The notes beneath the pieces were generated by a model that saw nothing but the letters and a program-made list of their open reading frames with translations, searched no databases and was not told where the DNA came from. From an uncultured Treponema sp. (GTDB taxonomy: Bacteria; Spirochaetota; Spirochaetia; Treponematales; Treponemataceae), in the NCBI GenBank assembly GCA_937900125.1, contig CALCEK010000098.1:1-12469 (forward strand): 12,469 bases of DNA. The letters run 5' to 3'. Position 1 is the first letter of the stretch, and each line of letters starts with the position of its first letter. This document shows, in pieces, positions 7,739 to 12,469 of the stretch. The position numbers and the translations under genes were made by a program.

Positions 7739-7767
7739 TTGCCAAGAAAAGCGGAATGTGATACAAT
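7739..7767 (+). promoter_or_regulatory. Strong extended -10 promoter for the RM gene
   Basis: TTGCCA (7739-7744, 5 of 6), a 17-bp spacer, and TGA-TACAAT with the extended -10 TG at 7759-7760 and the -10 hexamer at 7762-7767. The predicted start is near 7774, immediately before the ATG of a 21-codon leader ORF, leaving about 85 nt before the RM start codon. Confidence 0.65.
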
Positions 7768-7774
7768 TTCAAGC

Positions 7775-7840
7775 ATGAACAGAGAAAGCGGACTTTTAAT
7801 ACAACTAAAAACGGCGAGGCTTATATTTTGCAGGATTTAA
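7775..7840 (+). CDS. Small leader ORF upstream of the RM gene (21 aa)
   Basis: ATG AAC AGA runs to TAA at 7838-7840 and encodes MNRESGLLIQLKTARLIFCR plus a final Ile. It lacks a Shine-Dalgarno, but the predicted transcription start is 0-2 nt before its ATG, so it could be read leaderless. It ends 18 nt before the RM ATG and just before the RM Shine-Dalgarno. It could be a regulatory leader peptide delaying RM expression, or merely a chance frame; no homologue is recognised. Confidence 0.3.
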   Translation: MNRESGLLIQLKTARLIFCRI

Positions 7841-7858
7841 TTGCTAAGGAGAATCAAA

Positions 7859-10800
7859 ATGACAAACTTTAGACAGATTTTTGAAAACGACTTTTGCGGA
7901 ACAGACAAATTTTTGGACGAAGTCCTAAAGCCTATTTTTGGCGATTATGAAAAAGGCTATGACGAGCTTACCTCAGGCGACGATGAAAAAGAAAGAGCGA
8001 AAAGCGCAAACATCGAAAAAATCCGCCATGCAGCTAGCTTTGACTTTTTTGGAAGCGAGCTAAAAGTTTTTGACGTTACAGTAAGCGACAGAAAAAAACT
8101 TGAGAACAACCGTGTTGGAATTCAGGCAATAGTCCGCCAGTATATCGCGCAGTTTGAAGGAGCGCTGATTGTTTTTCATCATCAGAATGTGGAAAACAAG
8201 GAATGGCGGCTTTCTTATGTAGAAAAGCGGACAGGCGCAAAGGATTCCACATCGGCAAAAAGATATACCTATATTCTTGGAAAAGGGCATCCTGCAAAAA
8301 CTATATCGGAACGCTTTAAAGAGTTAGAGAGCAAAAAAGACAACGATGAAGCCATCATTCTGCAAGCTCTTACAAACGCATTTAGTATTGCTCCTCTAAG
8401 TGATGATTTCTTTGATGAATACCGCGAGCATTATGCAGACCTTGTTGAATACATCAGCGGAAAACGCTTTATAAAAAAAGGCGGAAAGTTTGTTGAGGAA
8501 AAAACAAAAAACGCAAACGGAGCATTTAAGGATGCCTTTGGCGGTGACGACAAACTTGTCCGCGACTTTGTGAAAAAGATGATGGGTCGCTTGGTTTTTC
8601 TTCACTTTTTGCAGAAAAAAGGCTGGCTCGGCGTTCCACAAAATGCAGAATGGGGAAGCGGTGACAAAAACTTTATTTACAATCTTTTTGAAAACGCGAG
8701 TGAAGATGTAAAAAAAGACTTTTTGGAACAGGCTCTTGAGCCGTTATTCTTTAAGACGTTGAACACTGACCGCGGAAAAGATGCGCTTGCCCCCAAAGTC
8801 CTTTGCGATATTTACGGAAGAAAAATACGCATACCATACCTGAATGGCGGACTTTTTGAAGAGGATGAACTAGATAAAAAGAAAGTAAAGTTTAAGAAAG
8901 AACATTTTAAAGCTCTTCTAGAGTTCTTTAGTCAGTATAATTTTACAATTGACGAAACAGACCCAGACGATCAGGAAATCGGCGTAGACCCAGAGATGCT
9001 AGGTAAGATTTTTGAAAACCTCTTGGAAGACAACAAGGACAAAGGCGCGTTCTATACGCCAAAAGAGATTGTTCAGTACATGTGCCGTGAAAGTCTGATA
9101 GCGTATCTTGAAGAAAAAACAAAAATAGCCGCTCGCGACTTTGTAATAAAGCATGAGGAAAATTTTACAAAAACTCAAAAAGACGAAGTCTTAAAATCCA
9201 TTCGCGAAGTGAAAGTTTGCGATCCAGCGGTTGGTTCGGGTGCGTTTCCAATGGGAATGATGAACGAACTTTTAGCCTGCGCTCAGATTTTGACAGGAAA
9301 CGCAATGACACGTGCTGATTTGAAAAAGCATATTGTAAAAAACAACATCTACGGCGTTGACATAGAAAAAGGCGCGGTGGACATTGCCCGCTTGCGTTTT
9401 TGGCTTGCCATTATTGTTGACGAAGAAGAGCCGCTTCCGCTGCCAAATTTGGACTATAAGATAATGCAGGGCAACAGTTTGCTTGAAAGTTATGAAGGAA
9501 TTGATTTGGCTTGCTTGACAAAGGAGCGAGTTGACAATAATGGAAAAAAAGCTGACGACGGCAAAAAGGGAACAAAACATTACGAAAACGATTTGCTTGT
9601 CTATGGCGACGACGGAAAGGTTGTAGACCATGTTACTGAACTGATAAAAAAGCTTGACAGTTACTATCAGCCCCATGACCATGAGGCAAAAAAGCAAATA
9701 GACCAAGAGATTCAAAAACTAGCAAGAATGATTCTTTCTGATAAATTTGCCGACAAGAGGTTTTTGGACAAACTTGAAAAAGAGGGACTCAAGAATAACA
9801 GCAATTTCTTTTTGTGGCATGTGTGGTTTAATGATGTATTCAGCCGACCGAATGATTGCAACGGCTTTGACATCGTTATGGGGAACCCGCCGTATATATT
9901 TGCACGCGATGCGCATTTTAGCGAGGATTTTAAGAAAGATATTCAACGCGATTATTATTCAAAATTGGCTGACAGAAATAAATCAAAAGCTAGTCAATCA
10001 GGAAAAATAAATTTATTTGCTCTCTTTATTATGAAGGGCATAATGCTTTCAAATAAAAATGGTATACTCTCGTATATTGTTCCAAACAATATTTTGAGAA
10101 CTACTACATATGATTTAGTAAGACGCTATATTCTAGATAACACATCTGTTTCGCAAATAGTTGATTTAGGAAGTGGGATTTTTGAGAAAGTTACTGCATC
10201 AACTATTACTTTACAATTACTTAACAAAAAGGATAAAAATAATGAAGTCTTAATTCTAACAGATGCAAAAAGCTTGAATCCTATTGAAGCAACGCTTTCC
10301 AGAATTCCGCAAGCACAATTTTTAGATAATACTAGTTATGCTTTCAATATTTATGTGGATTTAAAAAGTATTAATCTAACGCGAAAAATGGAGTTAAACT
10401 CAAAGTTGTTTGGCGATTATTGTATAGACATTATAGAAGGCATTGTTGCAAAGAAATCTTTAATCTCTACGGAATCTGGAAAAAATAGATTTCCTATGCT
10501 TGAAGGTAAATGCATTAAGAAATATTCAATAATTGGTATTAATAAATATATTGAATGGAATGTTCCAGAAATCCATAGAACTAGACCAAATTATCTTTGG
10601 GAACAAAATGAAAAGCTTGTTACACAACGAATTAGTGGAGGAAGCCATCCAATTATAGTTGCGTATGATACATTTAAATACAAGGCTTTTGCTTCTGTAA
10701 ATAATATTGTTTTAAAAGAAGAGTACAGACATTTATACAAGTTCTTCTTAGCCTTGCTAAATTCTAATGTTTTAAATTGGTATTATGCAAACAATTTTTC

Positions 10801-11035
10801 AAACAATTCGGATTTAACGGTTAATATTTCAAAGACTTACCTAGAAAAATTACCAATTCCACCGTTTAATATTACTCAGCAAAAGCCCATCATTGCTCTC
10901 GTCGATAAAATCCTCGCCGCCAAAAATTCCAATCCACAGGAAGACACCAGCACAGAGGAAGCAGAAATCAACCGCCTTGTGTATCAGCTGTATGGACTGA
11001 CCGAAGAGGAAATTAAAGTCGTGGAGGAGCGGTAG
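7859..11035 (+). CDS. Eco57I-like type IIG restriction-modification enzyme (N6-adenine methyltransferase fused to putative nuclease)
   Basis: 1058 aa; the ATG at 7859 follows AAGGAG (7846-7851) by 7 nt, preferable to the TTG at 7841. It probably methylates adenine in its target and cuts unmethylated DNA as a single chain. Residues 1-180 are the N-terminal domain seen in this family (NRVGIQAIVRQYI, then a T-x-A-K-R-Y-T-Y motif), the expected nuclease part, though no clean PD-(D/E)XK triad is visible. Methyltransferase: GAFYTPKEI (F398-P401 is FYTP), SAM motif I DPAVGSGAF from D455, then NIYGVDIEKGAVDIARLRFW, and catalytic NPPY at 676-679. Residues about 700-1000 are the target-recognition region, followed by LPIPPF and a C-terminal helix ending LYGLTEEEIKVVEER. 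No separate S or R subunit adjoins it. Composition in the recognition region differs sharply from the flanks. Confidence 0.85.
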   Translation: MTNFRQIFENDFCGTDKFLDEVLKPIFGDYEKGYDELTSGDDEKERAKSANIEKIRHAASFDFFGSELKVFDVTVSDRKKLENNRVGIQAIVRQYIAQFEGALIVFHHQNVENKEWRLSYVEKRTGAKDSTSAKRYTYILGKGHPAKTISERFKELESKKDNDEAIILQALTNAFSIAPLSDDFFDEYREHYADLVEYISGKRFIKKGGKFVEEKTKNANGAFKDAFGGDDKLVRDFVKKMMGRLVFLHFLQKKGWLGVPQNAEWGSGDKNFIYNLFENASEDVKKDFLEQALEPLFFKTLNTDRGKDALAPKVLCDIYGRKIRIPYLNGGLFEEDELDKKKVKFKKEHFKALLEFFSQYNFTIDETDPDDQEIGVDPEMLGKIFENLLEDNKDKGAFYTPKEIVQYMCRESLIAYLEEKTKIAARDFVIKHEENFTKTQKDEVLKSIREVKVCDPAVGSGAFPMGMMNELLACAQILTGNAMTRADLKKHIVKNNIYGVDIEKGAVDIARLRFWLAIIVDEEEPLPLPNLDYKIMQGNSLLESYEGIDLACLTKERVDNNGKKADDGKKGTKHYENDLLVYGDDGKVVDHVTELIKKLDSYYQPHDHEAKKQIDQEIQKLARMILSDKFADKRFLDKLEKEGLKNNSNFFLWHVWFNDVFSRPNDCNGFDIVMGNPPYIFARDAHFSEDFKKDIQRDYYSKLADRNKSKASQSGKINLFALFIMKGIMLSNKNGILSYIVPNNILRTTTYDLVRRYILDNTSVSQIVDLGSGIFEKVTASTITLQLLNKKDKNNEVLILTDAKSLNPIEATLSRIPQAQFLDNTSYAFNIYVDLKSINLTRKMELNSKLFGDYCIDIIEGIVAKKSLISTESGKNRFPMLEGKCIKKYSIIGINKYIEWNVPEIHRTRPNYLWEQNEKLVTQRISGGSHPIIVAYDTFKYKAFASVNNIVLKEEYRHLYKFFLALLNSNVLNWYYANNFSNNSDLTVNISKTYLEKLPIPPFNITQQKPIIALVDKILAAKNSNPQEDTSTEEAEINRLVYQLYGLTEEEIKVVEER

Positions 11036-11058
11036 GTGAATTTTTCTGCAAAATATGG

Positions 11059-11064
11059 TATACT
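11059..11064 (+). promoter_or_regulatory. Extended -10 promoter of first TA operon
   Basis: TATACT (11059-11064) is preceded by TG at 11056-11057, giving an extended -10; the -35 region is poor. GGTATACT (11057-11064) recurs as GGTATCTT at 11078-11085, exactly 21 bp or two helical turns later, bracketing the Shine-Dalgarno; this could be an antitoxin operator. Confidence 0.5.
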
Positions 11065-11085
11065 GTAAGTAATTGGAGGTATCTT

Positions 11086-11316
11086 ATGGTAATGCAAGCT
11101 GTTGTTAATGGAAATTCCGTTACTGTTGTTGACGAATCGCTTCGTGCGTACGAGGGGCAAACTGTAATGATTGATATATTGCCACCAGTAGATACAAAGC
11201 GTGATGTTAAGCAGACGATGGCGGCTCTTGATGCGCTCTGCCATCCGGGAAAGCATATCTGGACGGAAGATCCCGCCGACTACATTCGGAGAATGCGCGA
11301 CGATGACAGGGTATAA
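11086..11316 (+). CDS. VapB-like antitoxin
   Basis: 76 aa, starting 6 nt after GGAGG (11075-11079). The N-terminal part (QAVVNGNSVTVVDESLRAYE, then GQTVMIDILPP) is a small beta-rich domain like those of prokaryotic antitoxins that bind their own promoter. The C-terminal part (TEDPADYIRRMRDDDRV) is the charged tail that would wrap the toxin. It overlaps the PIN toxin by 14 nt, the usual antitoxin-first, coupled order. It is paralogous to the antitoxin at 11954, sharing the pattern Q-A-x-V-x-G-N-(S/T)-V-T. The exact antitoxin family was not determined; the call relies on size, order and partner. Confidence 0.75.
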   Translation: MVMQAVVNGNSVTVVDESLRAYEGQTVMIDILPPVDTKRDVKQTMAALDALCHPGKHIWTEDPADYIRRMRDDDRV

Positions 11317-11725
11317 GCAGATTTATTTTGACACGACACCTCTCATTTATTATCTTGATTCAGTTCAGCCGTATGCCTCAAAAGTCAGAAGCTTCATAGA
11401 GGATGCGTTGACGAATGAAAGTTTATTTATGACTTCGACTATAACGAACACGGAGTATTTGGTTATTCCGTTTAGAAAACAGGATTACGAAAAGGTCATG
11501 GAGTTTGAGCATTTCAAGCGTCTTCTTAATCTTGGAATCATAATTGTAGACAATTCTATTTCAACTCTTGCAGCCCAACTCCGTGCAAAATATAAAGGCA
11601 GAAAAGGCATGGATTCCATTCACCTTGCCACTGCAATCATACATGGTTGCGATGTGTTTTTAACGAACGATAAGCAACTGCGGCAGATTGAAGAAATCAA
11701 AATTCTGTTAGTTGATGATTTGTAA
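11303..11725 (+). CDS. PIN-domain ribonuclease toxin (VapC-like)
   Basis: 140 aa from the ATG at 11303, which overlaps the antitoxin's last 14 nt and follows GGAG (11288-11291) at 11 nt; the longer frame back to 11201 lies inside the antitoxin and is not used. The four acidic PIN positions are visible: D10 (YFDTTPLIYYLD), E51 (NTEYLVIPF), D104 (GMDSIHLATA) and D123 (LTNDKQL). PIN toxins of this kind cleave RNA, commonly tRNA or rRNA, in a metal-dependent way and are neutralised by the cognate antitoxin. The length is normal for the family and nothing suggests inactivation. Confidence 0.88.
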   Translation: MTGYKQIYFDTTPLIYYLDSVQPYASKVRSFIEDALTNESLFMTSTITNTEYLVIPFRKQDYEKVMEFEHFKRLLNLGIIIVDNSISTLAAQLRAKYKGRKGMDSIHLATAIIHGCDVFLTNDKQLRQIEEIKILLVDDL

Positions 11726-11750
11726 TGCTAGATTTTCCCTCCGCACAACG

Positions 11751-11843
11751 GTCATTCTGAGGGCGCAACAGCAACCGAAGAATCTACTGCGCCACCAGAG
11801 CGCAAAATAGACGCTGCGACCACACGCCCCTGCTATGGTCGCA
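11751..11843. repeat. Dispersed intergenic repeat-like segment with two hairpins
   Basis: It begins GTCATTCTGAG and includes CCGAAGAATCTA, a pattern I recall from widely scattered intergenic repeats in many bacteria (GTCATTCTGAG followed by GAAGAATCT). Two perfect hairpins follow: TGCGC/GCGCA (11788-11792 with 11800-11804) and TGCGACCA/TGGTCGCA (11815-11822 with 11836-11843). It is visibly G+C-richer than the neighbours. Its right edge abuts the orphan RM tail. The repeat assignment is from memory. Confidence 0.5.
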
Positions 11844-11902
11844 TGTACAATCTGTATGAACTGACGCAGGACGAGGTAAACATCATCGAAGGCAAAAACT
11901 AA
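11840..11902 (+). pseudogene. Orphan C-terminal tail of a second RM-type protein
   Basis: This frame reads RMYNLYELTQDEVNIIEGKN and stops at TAA 11900-11902. It aligns with the last residues of the intact RM protein upstream (VYQLYGLTEEEIKVVEER): 7 of 18 identical, most others conservative, with the L-Y-x-L-T-x-x-E core kept. That tail is typical of Eco57I-type and related N6-adenine methyltransferase proteins. Nothing homologous is seen to its left; the frame runs back into the repeat segment, so the rest of the gene has been lost. It sits 51 nt before the second antitoxin. Confidence 0.6.
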
Positions 11903-11924
11903 TGCAATTTTTGCGGTTTTGTGA

Positions 11925-11930
11925 TACAGT
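11925..11930 (+). promoter_or_regulatory. Extended -10 promoter of second TA operon
   Basis: TACAGT (11925-11930) with TG at 11922-11923 forms an extended -10. The surrounding bases, from AATTTTT upstream to GGAGGT downstream, align with the first TA promoter, so the two control regions look related. Confidence 0.45.
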
Positions 11931-11953
11931 GTAATGGAATGGAGGTGAATAAT

Positions 11954-12163
11954 ATGTACGCTACTCAGGCTTATGTAAGTGGCAATACTGTTACTATTCA
12001 AGATGAAATCCTCAAAGATTTTGATGGGCAAAAAATAACGGTGAATATTATTTTTCCCGAACAAAAGAAACGCGCTATTGAAGATTTTTTTGCATTGGCA
12101 GACGAATTGCATCTAAACTCTCATGGACAAAAATGGACACGGGAGGAAATGCATGAGCGATAG
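11954..12163 (+). CDS. VapB-like antitoxin, paralogue of the first
   Basis: 69 aa from the ATG at 11954, which follows GGAGG (11941-11945) by 8 nt; in-frame upstream GTG/ATG codons at 11921 and 11939 are less well placed. The N-terminal domain (QAYVSGNTVTIQDEILKDF, then GQKITVNIIFPE) is recognisably the same fold as the antitoxin at 11086. The C-terminal portion (GQKWTREEMHER) differs, as expected for a tail matched to another toxin. It overlaps its PIN toxin by 11 nt. With that toxin truncated, it may now act alone or as a cross-regulator. Confidence 0.75.
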   Translation: MYATQAYVSGNTVTIQDEILKDFDGQKITVNIIFPEQKKRAIEDFFALADELHLNSHGQKWTREEMHER

Positions 12164-12392
12164 AATTTTCATCGATTCAAATGTTTTTGTTTATAGCATT
12201 GATGATGATGATTTGGTAAAGCAAGCAAGTGCAAAAAGAATTGTGAGTGCGCTCTCAGAAAACGATGGCAATGTTTCTACACAAGTCTTACAGGAATTTT
12301 ACAATGTAATCACAAGCAAATTAAAATGTCCAAAAGACAAAGCTAAGCTGTTTGTTGAACATATTGCAAATTTTATTTTCATCAAAATTTGA
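12153..12392 (+). pseudogene. Truncated PIN-domain toxin (VapC-like)
   Basis: The ATG at 12153 follows GGGAGG (12141-12146) by 6 nt and overlaps the antitoxin stop. The 79 residues carry the first half of a PIN domain: D8 in IFIDSNVFVYSID and E48 in STQVLQEFYNVI. The usual 130-140 aa length is not reached. The frame ends at TGA (12390-12392) right after ANFIFIKI, and the two C-terminal acidic residues are absent. In the remaining 77 bases no plus-strand frame continues the domain, so this is more likely a rearrangement near 12375 than a single frameshift. It is probably catalytically dead. Confidence 0.7.
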
Positions 12393-12467
12393 ATGAATAA
12401 TTTCACCATTGTTCTTTAAGAGAATTGATTCTGCCGTATTGCAATCTTCAAAGCATACATCTGAATC
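12321..12467 (-). other. Open minus-strand frame entering from the right edge
   Basis: A minus-strand frame is open from the window end to TAA at 12321-12323. Its first 25 codons beyond the toxin look protein-like (FEDCNTAESILLKNNGEIIH). It then runs antisense to the toxin. It may be the 3' end of a gene whose arrival truncated the toxin, or chance; only about 75 bases are independent of the toxin. Confidence 0.2.
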
Positions 12468-12469
12468 TG

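Noticed and set aside
9272..9715. 147-aa minus-strand hydrophobic frame inside the RM gene
   Set aside because: Antisense to the conserved methyltransferase core; hydrophobicity follows from the Lys/Asp/Glu-rich sense strand.
7859..11035. BREX PglX methyltransferase
   Set aside because: No BREX partners (brxC, pglZ, brxL) adjoin and a TA operon follows directly; a stand-alone type IIG enzyme fits better.
11201..11302. 34-residue N-terminal extension of the first PIN toxin
   Set aside because: Lies in another frame within the antitoxin; the PIN fold starts right after the ATG at 11303.

Overview
The window looks like chromosomal DNA of a spirochaete, most likely Treponema. The inference rests on a large LptD/OstA-type outer-membrane protein of the kind treponemes carry (TP0515-like), next to a normal uvrA, in A+T-rich DNA. 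No rRNA, tRNA or species marker is present, so the genus is an inference.

Layout. (1) 1-486: 3' end of an AAA-ATPase/PD-(D/E)XK nuclease-type gene cut by the window edge. (2) 487-1438: a decayed stretch. It holds a short orphan coiled-coil tail on the minus strand, then a promoter, Shine-Dalgarno and ATG-AAA whose gene is interrupted at once by a 117-bp nested-palindrome element; an open reading frame tail on the far side may be the rest of that gene. (3) 1439-7662, minus strand: uvrA followed 8 nt later by lptD, probably one operon (housekeeping core). (4) 7663-7858: divergent intergenic region with a good sigma70-type promoter for the rightward gene and a 21-codon leader ORF. (5) 7859-11035: a 1058-aa Eco57I-like type IIG restriction-modification protein whose C-terminal target-recognition region is far more A+T-rich than its flanks. 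(6) 11059-12392: two VapBC-like antitoxin/PIN-toxin operons. The first looks intact. The second has a PIN toxin cut to 79 aa. Between them lie a dispersed-repeat-like segment with two hairpins and the orphan last ~20 codons of another RM-type protein.

How the parts fit. The right third is a small defence/stabilisation island: one self-contained RM enzyme and two toxin-antitoxin pairs. The strongest structural observation is that the unit 'RM C-terminal tail, about 50 nt, extended -10 promoter, antitoxin, overlapping PIN toxin' occurs twice, with 50 and 51 nt between the RM stop and the antitoxin start. This suggests RM tails and TA operons travel or duplicate together. No wholly new multi-gene system is evident. 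The less explained items are the nested palindrome inside a gene start, the RM leader ORF, and the paired RM-tail/TA modules.
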